Positions 41,671-51,011 are shown, counted from the stretch's first letter. The stretch is 64,000 bases of DNA from Actinoplanes sp. NBC_00393 (GCF_036053395.1 NZ_CP107942.1:834501-898500); one strand, 5' to 3'. A program made the numbers and translations. Notes: generated by a model not told the origin, from the letters alone.

Positions 41671-44600
41671 GTGTCCGAGATCCCGTCGCCGTTACTGGCC
41701 GCACGCCGTTTTCTCACCAGGGAGACGGTCGGCGACCACGGGCGCACCGTGCACCAGGTCGACGGCAACGAGTGGGACGCGTTCTACCGGGACCGGTGGC
41801 GCTACGACAAGGTCGTCCGGTCCACCCACGGGGTCAACTGCACCGGCTCGTGCTCGTGGAACGTCTTCGTCAAGGACGGGCTGATCACCTGGGAGCACCA
41901 GGCCACCGACTATCCGGCGACCGGGCCGGACGCGCCGGACTACGAGCCGCGGGGCTGTCCGCGCGGGGCGAGCTTCTCCTGGTACGAGTACTCGCCGTCC
42001 CGTGTGCGTCACCCGTACCTCCGCGGTGTTCTTGCCGAGATGTATCGGGAGGCGCGGCAGCGCCTGGGTGACCCGGTGGCCGCGTGGGCGGAGATCGTGG
42101 AGACCCCGCTGAAGGCTCTGGCCTACAAGTCGCAGCGTGGCCGCGGTGGGTTCGTGCGGGCGAGCTGGGACGAGGCGATCGAGCTGGTGGCGGCCGCGCA
42201 CGTCTACACGACGAAGAGGTACGGGCCGGACCGGGTGGTCGGGTTCTCGCCGATCCCGGCCATGTCGATGGCGTCGTTCGCGGCCGGCACCCGCTACCAC
42301 GCGCTGCTCGGCGGCACCCTGCTCAGCTTCTACGACTGGTACGCCGACCTGCCGATCGCCTCCCCGCAGATCTGGGGTGACCAGACCGACGTGCCGGAGG
42401 CGGGGGACTGGTGGAACGCCACCTACCTGATGATGTGGGGCTCGAACATCCCGGTGACCCGCACACCGGACGCGCACTTCCTGGCCGAGGCCCGCTACAA
42501 GGGCACGAAGGTGGTCGCCGTCTCGCCCGACTACGCGGACAACGTCAAGTTCGCCGACGACTGGCTCGCCCCGCACCCGGGCACCGACGGCGCCCTGGCG
42601 ATGGCGATGGGGCACGTGGTCCTGAAGGAGTTCTTCGCCGACCGCGAAGTGCCCTATTTCACCGACTATGTTCGCCGCTTCACCGACCTGCCGTTCCTGG
42701 TCACGCTCAAGGACGGCAAGGCCGACCGGTTCCTCACCGCCGCCGATCTCGGCGATCCTGACGGATCGCACAAGACAGTGCTCATCGATGCACGCAACGG
42801 CGAGCTGGTCGTTCCCAACGGTTCGCTCGGTTTCCGGTACGCCGAACCCGGCCGCTGGAATCTCGATCTGGGTGACGTCGTCCCCGCGCTCGGCATCGGG
42901 TCCTCGGACGACGCCGTCGAAGTGGAACTGGCCCGCTTCGACATCGGCGACACCGAGGGCGGCTCGACGATCAAGCGCGGCGTCCCGGTCCGGCGCGTCG
43001 GCTCGCATCTGGTCACGACGGTGTTCGACCTGGTCATGGCGACCTACGGCGTGCGGCGGGGTGATCTGCCCGGTGAGTGGCCCACCGGCTACGACGACGC
43101 CGACTCGCCGAACACCCCGGCCTGGCAGGAGAAGATCACCGGTGTGCCGGCGGCGCTGGCGGCCCGGATCGGCCGGGAGTTCGCCCGCAACGCCGAGCGC
43201 AGCAACGGCCGCTCGATGATCGTCCTCGGGGCCGGCGCGAACCAGTGGTTCCACTCCGACATGACGTACCGGGCGTTCATCTCGCTGGTCACGCTCACCG
43301 GCTGCCAGGGTGTCAACGGCGGCGGCTGGGCGCACTACGTCGGCCAGGAGAAGGCCCGGCCGGTCACCGGGCAGCAGCACCTGAGCTTCGCCTTCGACTG
43401 GCAGCGGCCGATGCGGCACCAGGCGTCGACCCCGTTCTGGTACCTGCACACCGATCAGTGGCGGTACGAGCGGGTGCCGGCCGACGAGCTGTCGTCGCCG
43501 CTGGGGACCGGGCGGTTCGCCGGGATGGCGTTCGCCGACACGGTTGCCGCAGCTCAGCGGATGGGCTGGAGTCCCGGTCACCCGTTCTTCAATCAGAACC
43601 CTTTGGATATTTCGGACGCTGCGGTGGCCGCCGGCAAGCCCGTTCAAGATCATGTCGTGGCGGAGCTGCAGGCCGGCCGTTTGACGGCCGCCGCGGAGGA
43701 TCCGGACGACCCGGCGAACTTCCCGCGCTGCCTCACCCTGTGGCGGGCCAACCTGCTCGGCTCCTCCGGCAAGGGCAACGAGTTCTTCATGCGCCACCTG
43801 CTCGGCGTCTCCTCGCTGGCCAGCGCCACCGAGTGCGAGCCGGGACAACGGCCGCGCGACGTCACCTGGCGTGACGAGGCCCCGGTGGGCAAGCTCGACC
43901 TGCTCACCACGCTCGACTTCCGGATGACCAACACCGGCCTGCACTCCGACCTGGTCCTGCCCGCCGCCACCTGGTACGAGAAGCACGACATCTCCACCAC
44001 CGACATGCACCCGTTCGTGCACGCGTTCAGCCCGGCGGTGGAGCCGCCGTCCGATGCGCACACCGACTACGACACGTTCCTGGCGCTCGCCGACAAGGTC
44101 AGCGAGCTGGCGGTTACGCACCTCGGTGTGCGTACCGATGTGCTTGCCGCGCCTTTGCAGCACGACACCCCGGACGAGCTGGCCATGCCCAGCGGCCGGG
44201 TCCGTGACTGGAAGTTCGGTGAGTGCGCGCCGGTGCCCGGGAGGACGATGCCGAAGCTGGTGTCGATCGAGCGTGACTACACGCAGATCGGCCGCAAGAT
44301 GCGTACGGTCGGCCCGCTGCTCGACAAGCTCGGCACGACCACCAAGGCGATCACGGTAGACGTGAGCCCCGAGATCTCCTACCTGAAGCACCAGAACGGT
44401 GTGATCGACGGCCGGCCCTCTCTCGCCACCGCCGACCGGATGTGTGAGGCGATCCTGGCGCTGTCCGGGACGACGAACGGGCGGGTCGCCCACGCCGGCT
44501 TCGTCGAGCTGGAGAAACGCACCGGGCAGTCCTTCGTGGACCTGATCGCGGGCCACGAGAACGACCGGATCACCTTCCCGGACACCCAGGAGCAGCCGCA

Positions 44601-45285
44601 GCCGGTCTTCACCAGCCCGGAGTGGTCCGGCTCGGAGAAGAACGGCCGCCGCTACTCGCCGTTCACGATCAACGTGGAGCGGCTCAAGCCGTGGCACACC
44701 ATCACCGGCCGCCAGCACTTCTTCGTCGAGCACGACTGGGTGGCCGAGCTGGGCGAGCAGCTTCCGGCGTTCCGGCCGCCGCTCAACATGGCCCGGCACT
44801 TCGGCAAGCCCGGCGACGCCGTGGACGGGGGAGTGACCGTACGGTTCCTGACCCCGCACGCCAAGTGGTCGATCCACTCGATGTACCACGACAACGAGCT
44901 GATGCTGGCCCTGTCCCGGGGCGGCCCGGTGATCTGGATGAGCGTGGCGGACGCGGCCAAGATCGGCGTCGCCGACAACGACTGGATCGAGGCGCACAAC
45001 CGCAACGGCGTGGTGGTCGCCCGTGCCGTGGTCAGCCACCGGATGCCCGAGGGGACGGTCTTCCAGTACCACTCGCCGGAGCGCACGGTGAACGTCCCCA
45101 AGGCCGAGAAGTCCGGCAGGCGCGGCGGCTACCACAACTCGATGACCCGGCTGCTGGTCAAGCCCACCCATCTGGCCGGCGGGCACGCCCAGCTCACGTA
45201 CGCCTTCAACTACTACGGCCCGATCGGCAGCCAGCGCGACGAGATCACCGTGATCCGCCGCCGCAAGCAGGAGGTGGAGTACTGA
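41671..45285 (+). CDS. narG: respiratory nitrate reductase alpha subunit
   Basis: The catalytic subunit of membrane-bound nitrate reductase, 1204 residues, reduces nitrate to nitrite with a bis-MGD molybdenum centre facing the cytoplasm. The FS0 cluster ligands are H53, C57, C61 (HGVNCTGSC) and C96 (GCPRG). The molybdenum-ligand aspartate lies in GDQTDVPEAGDWW (D240). Nar-specific segments such as HGVNC, FSPIPAMSMASFAAG and CQGVNGGGWAHYVGQEK are present, and the C-terminus ends RRRKQEVEY. GTG 41671 follows GAGAGG. Expected to form the NarGH heterodimer anchored by NarI. Confidence 0.97.
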   Translation: MSEIPSPLLAARRFLTRETVGDHGRTVHQVDGNEWDAFYRDRWRYDKVVRSTHGVNCTGSCSWNVFVKDGLITWEHQATDYPATGPDAPDYEPRGCPRGASFSWYEYSPSRVRHPYLRGVLAEMYREARQRLGDPVAAWAEIVETPLKALAYKSQRGRGGFVRASWDEAIELVAAAHVYTTKRYGPDRVVGFSPIPAMSMASFAAGTRYHALLGGTLLSFYDWYADLPIASPQIWGDQTDVPEAGDWWNATYLMMWGSNIPVTRTPDAHFLAEARYKGTKVVAVSPDYADNVKFADDWLAPHPGTDGALAMAMGHVVLKEFFADREVPYFTDYVRRFTDLPFLVTLKDGKADRFLTAADLGDPDGSHKTVLIDARNGELVVPNGSLGFRYAEPGRWNLDLGDVVPALGIGSSDDAVEVELARFDIGDTEGGSTIKRGVPVRRVGSHLVTTVFDLVMATYGVRRGDLPGEWPTGYDDADSPNTPAWQEKITGVPAALAARIGREFARNAERSNGRSMIVLGAGANQWFHSDMTYRAFISLVTLTGCQGVNGGGWAHYVGQEKARPVTGQQHLSFAFDWQRPMRHQASTPFWYLHTDQWRYERVPADELSSPLGTGRFAGMAFADTVAAAQRMGWSPGHPFFNQNPLDISDAAVAAGKPVQDHVVAELQAGRLTAAAEDPDDPANFPRCLTLWRANLLGSSGKGNEFFMRHLLGVSSLASATECEPGQRPRDVTWRDEAPVGKLDLLTTLDFRMTNTGLHSDLVLPAATWYEKHDISTTDMHPFVHAFSPAVEPPSDAHTDYDTFLALADKVSELAVTHLGVRTDVLAAPLQHDTPDELAMPSGRVRDWKFGECAPVPGRTMPKLVSIERDYTQIGRKMRTVGPLLDKLGTTTKAITVDVSPEISYLKHQNGVIDGRPSLATADRMCEAILALSGTTNGRVAHAGFVELEKRTGQSFVDLIAGHENDRITFPDTQEQPQPVFTSPEWSGSEKNGRRYSPFTINVERLKPWHTITGRQHFFVEHDWVAELGEQLPAFRPPLNMARHFGKPGDAVDGGVTVRFLTPHAKWSIHSMYHDNELMLALSRGGPVIWMSVADAAKIGVADNDWIEAHNRNGVVVARAVVSHRMPEGTVFQYHSPERTVNVPKAEKSGRRGGYHNSMTRLLVKPTHLAGGHAQLTYAFNYYGPIGSQRDEITVIRRRKQEVEY

Positions 45286-46817
45286 TGCGCATCCGCGCGC
45301 AGGTCGCCATGGTGATGAACCTGGACAAGTGCATCGGCTGCCACACCTGCTCGGTCACGTGCAAGCAGACGTGGACCAACCGGGAGGGCACCGAGTACGT
45401 CTGGTTCAACAACGTCGAGACGAAGCCGGGCATCGGCTACCCGAAGCACTACGAGGACCAGGAGCGCTGGAAGGGCGGTTGGAAGCTCGACTCCCGCGGC
45501 CGCCTCGTGCTGCGGTCCGGTGGCCGGGCCAAACGCCTGAGCCGGATCTTCGCCAACCCGGATCTGCCGACCATCGACGACTATTACGAGCCGGCCACTT
45601 TCGACAAGGACATCCTGGTCAACGCTCCCGGTGGCCTGGCCGACACCCCGGTCAAGAAGCCGTACTCCGCGCTGACCGGCGAGCCCACGACGATCGAGTG
45701 GGGCGCGAACTGGGAGGACTCCCTCGGCGGCGCCACCGGTCAGGAGGATCCGAACCTGGCCGGGCTGGCCGACAAGGTCAAGTTCGAGTTCGAGAAGACC
45801 TTCATGTTCCACCTGCCGCGGATCTGCGAACACTGCCTCAACCCGGCGTGCGTCTCGGCGTGCCCGTCCGGCGCCATGTACAAGCGCGAGGAGGACGGCA
45901 TCGTCCTGGTCGACCAGGACCGCTGCCGCGGGTGGCGGATGTGCGTCTCGGCCTGCCCGTACAAGAAGGTCTACGTCAACCACGCCACCGGCAAGGCCGA
46001 GAAGTGCACGTTCTGCTTCCCGCGCATCGAGGCGGGGCAGCCCACCATCTGCAGCGAGACCTGCGTGGGCCGCCTGCGCTATCTGGGCATTCTCTGGTAC
46101 GACGAAGACGCCGTCCTCGCCGCCGCATCAGTCCCTGAAGCTGACCTGCTGGATGCGCAGCGGGCCGTCTTCCTCGACCCGTTCGACCCGGCCGTGCAGC
46201 AGGCCGCCCGCGACGCCGGCCACCCCGACGAGTGGATCGAGGCGGCCAAGGCCTCCCCGGTCTGGAAGCTGATCAGCGAATACCGGATCGCGCTGCCGCT
46301 GCACCCGGAGTACCGGACCCTGCCGATGGTCTGGTACGTCCCGCCGCTGTCGCCGGTGCTCGACGCGGCCGGTGCCGCCGGGCGTGACGACACCGACGCC
46401 GACGACATCTTCCACACCATCCAGGACCTGCGGATCCCGGTCGAATACCTGGCGTCGCTCTTCACTGCGGGCGACACCGAGGTGGCCGGCGGGGTGCTGA
46501 TGAAGCTGGCGGCGATGCGGTCCTACATGCGGGCCCGCACCCTGGACGGGACGGTCGCCCAGGAGATTCTCGACGGCATCGGCATGACAGGTGCGCAGGT
46601 CGAGGCGATGTACCGGCTGCTCGCCATCGCCAAGTACGACGAGCGGTATGTCATCCCGGCGGCGCACGCGCGCGACGCCGCAGCCCTCGAAGCCCAGGCC
46701 GCGGCCCAGCCGGACTGCTCGCTGAACTGCGAGGGCGGGCCGGGCATGGGAGAGAACTTCCATCTCATCGAGGGCGTCCGGGGCCTGTCCCTCAACCCGA
46801 TGCGGAGGCGGTCATGA
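45285..46817 (+). CDS. narH: respiratory nitrate reductase beta subunit
   Basis: The 510-residue electron-transfer subunit carries four iron-sulfur clusters. The cysteine motifs CIGCHTCSVTC, CEHCLNPACVSACPSG, CRGWRMCVSACPYKK and CTFCFPRIE...CSETCVGR are all present. The Trp in CRGW marks the [3Fe-4S] cluster. It overlaps narG by one base (TGATG) and narJ by four, so translation is coupled along the operon. Confidence 0.97.
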   Translation: MRIRAQVAMVMNLDKCIGCHTCSVTCKQTWTNREGTEYVWFNNVETKPGIGYPKHYEDQERWKGGWKLDSRGRLVLRSGGRAKRLSRIFANPDLPTIDDYYEPATFDKDILVNAPGGLADTPVKKPYSALTGEPTTIEWGANWEDSLGGATGQEDPNLAGLADKVKFEFEKTFMFHLPRICEHCLNPACVSACPSGAMYKREEDGIVLVDQDRCRGWRMCVSACPYKKVYVNHATGKAEKCTFCFPRIEAGQPTICSETCVGRLRYLGILWYDEDAVLAAASVPEADLLDAQRAVFLDPFDPAVQQAARDAGHPDEWIEAAKASPVWKLISEYRIALPLHPEYRTLPMVWYVPPLSPVLDAAGAAGRDDTDADDIFHTIQDLRIPVEYLASLFTAGDTEVAGGVLMKLAAMRSYMRARTLDGTVAQEILDGIGMTGAQVEAMYRLLAIAKYDERYVIPAAHARDAAALEAQAAAQPDCSLNCEGGPGMGENFHLIEGVRGLSLNPMRRRS

Positions 46818-47440
46818 GAGCCCGGCTGTTCCAGCTCGCCTCGCTGCTGCTCACCTACCCGGACGACGAACTGCTCGCCGCCGGCCCGGAACTGCGTGCG
46901 GCGGCCGACGGCTTCCCGCAGATCGAGGAGTTCCTGGACTGGCTGCTGGCGACCGCGCCGATCGAGGTGCAGCGGCACTACGTGCAGACGTTCGACCTGC
47001 GGCGTCGGTCCGGGCTCTATCTGACCTACTACCTGCACGGCGACACCCGCAAGCGCGGGATGGCGCTGCTCGTGCTCAAGCAGCGCTACCGGGCACACGG
47101 GCTCCGGCTGGCCGACGGGGAGCTGCCCGACTTGCTGCCGGTCGTCCTGGAGTTCGCGGCCACCGTAGGAGCGGGCGACGGCGAAGCGCCGCTGCGTCAG
47201 CACCGGCAGGGCATCGAACTGCTGCATGCGGCACTGAGTTCGACGCGTAGCCCGTACGCCGCGGTGTTGGATGCGGTCTGTGCCGTGCTGCCGCAACTCA
47301 CCGATGAAGATCGCGCCGCGCTCGCCGCCCTGGCCTTCGACGGGCCGCCGGTCGAGACCGTCGGCCTCGACGCGGTCGGCCTCGGGCCGGACCTCTCTCC
47401 CTACGCCGCCGCCTGCTCCGTTCCGGAGGCCTCCCGATGA
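46814..47440 (+). CDS. narJ: nitrate reductase molybdenum-cofactor assembly chaperone
   Basis: The 208-residue helical chaperone of the TorD/NarJ family has FQLASLLLTYPDDELL at the start and YVQTFDLRRRSGLYLTYYLHGDTRKRGMALL, the NarJ signature. It binds NarG and helps insert cofactor and membrane-anchor the complex; it is not part of the final enzyme. ATGA overlaps on both sides show tight coupling. Confidence 0.95.
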   Translation: MRARLFQLASLLLTYPDDELLAAGPELRAAADGFPQIEEFLDWLLATAPIEVQRHYVQTFDLRRRSGLYLTYYLHGDTRKRGMALLVLKQRYRAHGLRLADGELPDLLPVVLEFAATVGAGDGEAPLRQHRQGIELLHAALSSTRSPYAAVLDAVCAVLPQLTDEDRAALAALAFDGPPVETVGLDAVGLGPDLSPYAAACSVPEASR

Positions 47441-48168
47441 ACACCCTGCTCTGGGTCGTGATCCCCTACGCCTGCCTCGCCGTGTTCGTGGCCGGGCACA
47501 TCTGGCGCTGGCGCCACGACCAGTTCGGCTGGACCACCCACACCAGCCAGCTGCTGGAGAACCGGCTGCTGCGGCTCGGCTCGCCGCTGTTCCACCTCGG
47601 CGCGTTCGGGGTGATCGCCGGGCACGCCATGGGCCTGCTGGTGCCGGCCTCGTGGACGCACGCCCTGGGCGTCTCCGAACACACCTACCACCTCGTCTCG
47701 GTCACCGGTGGCGTCATCACCGGCGTGATGCTGGTCGTCGGGCTGGCGTTGCTGATCGCGCGTCGTTTCGTCAGTGGCCGGATCCGGCGGGTGACCACCC
47801 GGATGGACAAGGTCCTGTACCTGGCGCTCACCGCGATGGTCGTCCTCGGCATGAGCGGCACCGTCGTGATCAACCTGTTCGGCGACGGGTACGACTACCG
47901 CGAATCGCTCGCCGTCTGGTTCCGGCAGATCTTCTACTTCCAGCCGGACCCGTCCCTGATGACCGGCGCTCCGCTGGTCTTCCAGCTGCACGCGCTGGGC
48001 GGGTTCCTGTTCCTGGCGCTGTGGCCGTTCACCCGCCTGGTCCACGTGTGGTCCGCGCCGCTCGCCTACCTGTCGCGGCCGTACGTGGTCTACCGCCGCC
48101 GTCGCGGCCCGGCCCCGGAACCGCAGCCCGCTCCCGCTTCCGTTCGGAATGTCGTACCCGGGCTCTAG
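47437..48168 (+). CDS. narI: respiratory nitrate reductase gamma subunit
   Basis: The 243-residue cytochrome b subunit anchors NarGH and takes electrons from menaquinol. Five membrane spans are evident. Haem-ligand histidines are expected in FHLGAFGVIAGHAMG and in FQLHALGGFLFLALWPFTRLVHVW. The operon is complete as narGHJI; no NarK transporter or obvious nitrate sensor is next to it. Confidence 0.95.
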   Translation: MNTLLWVVIPYACLAVFVAGHIWRWRHDQFGWTTHTSQLLENRLLRLGSPLFHLGAFGVIAGHAMGLLVPASWTHALGVSEHTYHLVSVTGGVITGVMLVVGLALLIARRFVSGRIRRVTTRMDKVLYLALTAMVVLGMSGTVVINLFGDGYDYRESLAVWFRQIFYFQPDPSLMTGAPLVFQLHALGGFLFLALWPFTRLVHVWSAPLAYLSRPYVVYRRRRGPAPEPQPAPASVRNVVPGL

Positions 48169-48177
48169 GGTGTGGCC

Positions 48178-48732
48178 ATGACGACCTTGCCTGACCGTCC
48201 GAACACCGCTCTGCTGGTCATCGACGTGCAGAACGGGGTGGTCGCCGGCGCCCCACGCCGCGACGACGTGATCGCCAACATCAACGCGCTGCTCGACAAG
48301 GCCCGTGCCGAGGAGGTGCCGGTGATCTGGGTGCAGCATTCCGACGACGGCCTCGTCCAGGGCAGCGACGAGTGGGCATATGTGCCCGAGTTGACCCGCC
48401 GCGACGCCGAGCCGCTGGTCCACAAGAACTACGGCGACTCGTTCGAGGCCACCGACCTGGAGTCGCTGCTCGCCGAGCGCGGTGTCGGCCGCCTCGTGGT
48501 GACCGGCGCGCAGAGCGACGCCTGCATCCGCAGCACCATCCACGGCGGTTTCGTGCGGGGCTACGACGTGACCCTGGTGTCGGATGCGCACACCACCGAG
48601 GACCTCTCGGCGTATGGTGCTCCAGCACCCGAGCAGGTCATCGCCCACACCAACCTGTATTGGCAGTGGCAGAGCGCTCCCGGCCGCACCGCCGGGCTGA
48701 CCGAAACGGCGAAGGTCGACTTCGCCGGCTGA
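48178..48732 (+). CDS. isochorismatase-family cysteine hydrolase
   Basis: The 184-residue protein has the triad of the family: D16 (LLVIDVQNG), a lysine in VHKNYGDSF and the nucleophile cysteine in VTGAQSDACIRSTIHGG, preceded by a cis-peptide turn. It may hydrolyse an amide such as nicotinamide or a carbamoyl compound; the substrate is unclear. It is 9 bp past narI on the same strand, but narI ends the nar operon logically, so co-transcription is only possible. Confidence 0.88.
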   Translation: MTTLPDRPNTALLVIDVQNGVVAGAPRRDDVIANINALLDKARAEEVPVIWVQHSDDGLVQGSDEWAYVPELTRRDAEPLVHKNYGDSFEATDLESLLAERGVGRLVVTGAQSDACIRSTIHGGFVRGYDVTLVSDAHTTEDLSAYGAPAPEQVIAHTNLYWQWQSAPGRTAGLTETAKVDFAG

Positions 48733-48745
48733 CTACGGTGAGACG

Positions 48746-49066
48746 ATGACCGACGACTACCTGCCCGGCATCTACCAGCAGTTTCTGTCGCGCTTCCCGG
48801 AGGTTGCCGAGGCCCAGGGCAACCTGGCCCGCACCATCCGGGAGCGCAACCCGTTCGACTCGCGCACCGACCGCCTTCTCAAGCTGGCCATCGCGATCGG
48901 CGCCGAGGCCGAGGGCGCCGTGCGCTCCAACGTCCGCAAGGCGCTGCAGCAGGGCGCCACGCTGGACGAGGTGCGGGCGGTCGCCCTTTCCGCGGTGACC
49001 ACGTGCGGTTTCCCCGCGGCGGTCGCCGCCCTGGGCTGGATCGAGGAGGTCGCCGAAGCCGGGTGA
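48746..49066 (+). CDS. carboxymuconolactone decarboxylase (AhpD-like) family protein
   Basis: The 106-residue protein has the helical CMD fold: NPFDSRTDRLLKLAIAIGAEAEGAVRSNVRKALQQGATLDEVRAVALSAVTTCGFPAAVAALGW. The AhpD redox motif C-x-x-C is absent; only one cysteine lies in the helix-turn, so peroxidase-linked thiol chemistry is unlikely. It follows the isochorismatase-like gene by 13 bp and is probably co-transcribed. Confidence 0.85.
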   Translation: MTDDYLPGIYQQFLSRFPEVAEAQGNLARTIRERNPFDSRTDRLLKLAIAIGAEAEGAVRSNVRKALQQGATLDEVRAVALSAVTTCGFPAAVAALGWIEEVAEAG

Positions 49067-49181
49067 CTTCCCCGGCGTCCCGTACCGGCTTGCCGGGGCC
49101 GTTTGCCGGCCGCGACGTAGAGTTGCTGTTCGATGATCACTGGGCCGTCCGGCTCCCCGACGAAGAGGTAGTGACCGCTCG

Positions 49182-49778
49182 ATGACCGCCACCGACAATC
49201 TCTGGCTGCGCAAGATCGCCGAGAACCCGGGCCACTCGCGCTGGTACATCGACCGGTTCCGCGAGATGGCAGCCCGCGGCGACGACCTGGCCGGCGAGGC
49301 CCGGCTGATCGACGCGATGGTCCCGCGTGGTTCCCGCATCCTCGACGCCGGCTGCGGCACCGGCCGGGTCGGTGGCCACCTCGCCGCCTCCGGCCACGAG
49401 GTCACCGGAGTCGACCTGGACCCGGAGCTGATCGCCGAGGCCCAGCAGAACCATCCCGGCCCCCGCTGGCAGGTCGGCGACCTCAGCGAACTCGCCCTCC
49501 CCGACCGCTTCGACGCCATCGTCTGCGCCGGCAACGTGATGACCTTCGCCGCCCCCGCCTCCCGCGTCGAAATCCTGAGCCGCTTCGCCACCCATCTCGC
49601 CGACGGCGGCCGAGCGGTGATCGGCTTCGGCGCCGACCGCGGCTACGACTTCGACGACTTCCTCACCGACGCCACCAAGGCCGGCCTGACCCCGGACCTG
49701 CTGCTCAGCACCTGGGACCTGCGCCCCCGCACCCCGGACGCCGATTTCCTGGTCGCCGTCCTGCGCCGCTCTGCCTGA
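49182..49778 (+). CDS. class I SAM-dependent methyltransferase
   Basis: The 198-residue protein has motif I SRILDAGCGTGRVGGHLA, motif post-I VTGVDLDPELI and the DAIVCAGNVM motif IV region. It resembles small-molecule methyltransferases (type 11/25). No partner gene points to a substrate. Downstream lies a 42-bp tandem repeat separating it from the convergent erm gene. Confidence 0.9.
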   Translation: MTATDNLWLRKIAENPGHSRWYIDRFREMAARGDDLAGEARLIDAMVPRGSRILDAGCGTGRVGGHLAASGHEVTGVDLDPELIAEAQQNHPGPRWQVGDLSELALPDRFDAIVCAGNVMTFAAPASRVEILSRFATHLADGGRAVIGFGADRGYDFDDFLTDATKAGLTPDLLLSTWDLRPRTPDADFLVAVLRRSA

Positions 49779-49798
49779 TCCGCCGCGGCGCGGATGGC

Positions 49799-49924
49799 GC
49801 GGCGCCCTTCGCAAGCGGCCCGGATTGCGGCGCGGGCTACGCGGCGCCCTTCGCAAGCGGCGCAGATTGCGGTGCGATTTGCGCGGCCGGCCCGCCGGGC
49901 GGCCCGGATTGCGGCGCGGACGGC
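49799..49924. repeat. three tandem 42-bp repeats
   Basis: Three 42-bp units begin at 49799, 49841 and 49883. Units 1 and 2 share GCGGCGCCCTTCGCAAGCGG exactly, and all three end with a GATTGCGG[CT]GCG-type word. The array lies between the convergent methyltransferase and erm genes, the same setting as the 63-bp family but with a different sequence. A 14-codon period keeps reading frames open, so the open frame here is not a gene. Confidence 0.85.
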
Positions 49925-50014
49925 GGGGCAGCCGTCAGCGCGCTGTCCCGGTTCGGGTCGAGGTGCGGGGACTCCAAGTACATGCCGGGTTGTGCCGTGC
50001 GGCCGGCAACCGGT

Positions 50015-50791
50015 TCAGCGCAACAGCCGGAAGAGGGTCAGCCACTGCTCCGGCCACACCGCGCCGACCGGGACGCGTTCGTCCAGCCGGCACGCGCGGA
50101 ACGCCCCCGACACCCGGCGTGCTCCGTAGCGCCGGGCGAGGCTGGCGTGCACCGACCCGCCTACCCCGGTGAAGCCGAGTTCGACCAGCCGCCGATACCC
50201 GGGCATCCGGTCCGGCGGCACCAGCGGAACCGGCCGCCGGTCCAGCACCAGGATGCCGCCGTCGACGCGGGGGACCGGCCGGAACGCCGCCGCCGGCACC
50301 CGCCCGGCCAGCCGCCAGTCGAACTCCGGCCAGGTCAGCACGGTCAGTCGGCTCCAGCGGCCGTAGTCGCCGGTGCGCTTGCGCGCGTACTCCCACTGGG
50401 TGAGCAGGGTGGCACGCCGCAGGCCGGGCGCGCGCAGGCACCAGGTGATTACAGCGGACGTCAGCCCGTACGGAATGTTGCCTGCGACGGTGAACGGCCC
50501 CGGCGGCGCTTGCGCCGCGAGAAAATCATCGGTGCGCACGGTGAGCGCGCGGTGTTCCGGCAGCATGCCGGCCAGGTCGGGATCGATTTCGTACGCGATG
50601 ACGCGCCGGCTCCGCCGCACCAACTGAACGGTGAGGCGGCCGCGCCCGGCGCCCACCTCGTAGACGGGAATGTCAGGATCGATGACCGCGGTGTCGGCGA
50701 TCAGCCGGGCCGCGGCCGGGTCGAAAAGGAAGTTCTGTCCGAAAACGCGGCGGGCACGGTTGTGCTCGCGCCGCAGTGGTTGAGGCGCCAT
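50015..50791 (-). CDS. erm: 23S rRNA adenine-N6 dimethyltransferase, Erm family
   Basis: The 258-residue protein has the rRNA adenine dimethyltransferase signature: HNRARRVFGQNFLFDP, motif I VYEVGAGRGRLTV, motif IV GNIPYGLTSAVI and motif VIII-like RVDGGILVLDRRP. Erm enzymes methylate A2058 of 23S rRNA and confer macrolide-lincosamide-streptogramin B resistance. KsgA is distinguishable by its N-terminal AKKSLGQHFL, so this is Erm-type. The upstream 210 bp contain a probable leader peptide, pairing stems and a WhiB7-like promoter. Confidence 0.9.
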   Translation of the reverse strand: MAPQPLRREHNRARRVFGQNFLFDPAAARLIADTAVIDPDIPVYEVGAGRGRLTVQLVRRSRRVIAYEIDPDLAGMLPEHRALTVRTDDFLAAQAPPGPFTVAGNIPYGLTSAVITWCLRAPGLRRATLLTQWEYARKRTGDYGRWSRLTVLTWPEFDWRLAGRVPAAAFRPVPRVDGGILVLDRRPVPLVPPDRMPGYRRLVELGFTGVGGSVHASLARRYGARRVSGAFRACRLDERVPVGAVWPEQWLTLFRLLR

Positions 50792-50899
50792 CGGGGCGGG
50801 TCCTGTCTGCCGCCGGGCGGCGGCGAAACACGGACAGGCGGCATCGCGGCCCGTCCGATCCGAAAAGGACTCTCGGGCCCTGGCGCAGCGATGGAGAAG
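50792..50899 (-). promoter_or_regulatory. putative attenuator stems in erm leader
   Basis: Reading the minus strand, CCCTGGC (inside the end of the leader peptide) can pair with GCCAGGG downstream. The overlapping GGCCCG can instead pair with CGGGCC further on. A last hairpin (CCTGTC and GACAGG arms enclosing GCCGCC/GGCGGC) covers the AGGA that serves as ribosome site 10 bases before ATG 50791. This is the layout of translational attenuation: alternative pairing decides whether the erm ribosome site is open. Inferred by eye; not folded by software. Confidence 0.5.
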
Positions 50900-51004
50900 T
50901 CAGCGGCGAGCCAGGGCGTGACGCCCGGCGCGCAGACGGATGGCATGCAGCGATCCCCGCGCGGGCGTCAGCGCCAGCGCGAGAAGAGCGTGCGTCGTAG
51001 GCAT
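50900..51004 (-). CDS. 34-residue leader peptide of erm
   Basis: ATG 51004 opens a 34-codon frame MPTTHALLALALTPARG...RAGRHALARR ending in TGA at 50900. It begins 6-8 bases after the -10 element, so the message may be leaderless. The peptide ends in an Arg-rich stretch and its last codons overlap the first pairing arm of the attenuator. Leader peptides of this kind sense ribosome stalling by macrolides upstream of erm genes. The match is by position and structure only. Confidence 0.5.
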   Translation of the reverse strand: MPTTHALLALALTPARGSLHAIRLRAGRHALARR

Positions 51005-51011
51005 GTCGCGA

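Noticed and set aside
41692..45186. 1164-codon open frame on the minus strand
   Set aside because: It lies entirely opposite narG and has shadow composition (Arg/Val/Gly/His-rich) without motifs.
49794..50129. 111-codon Arg/Ala-rich frame downstream of the methyltransferase
   Set aside because: It is created by the 42-bp repeat (14 codons) and runs into the antisense of erm.
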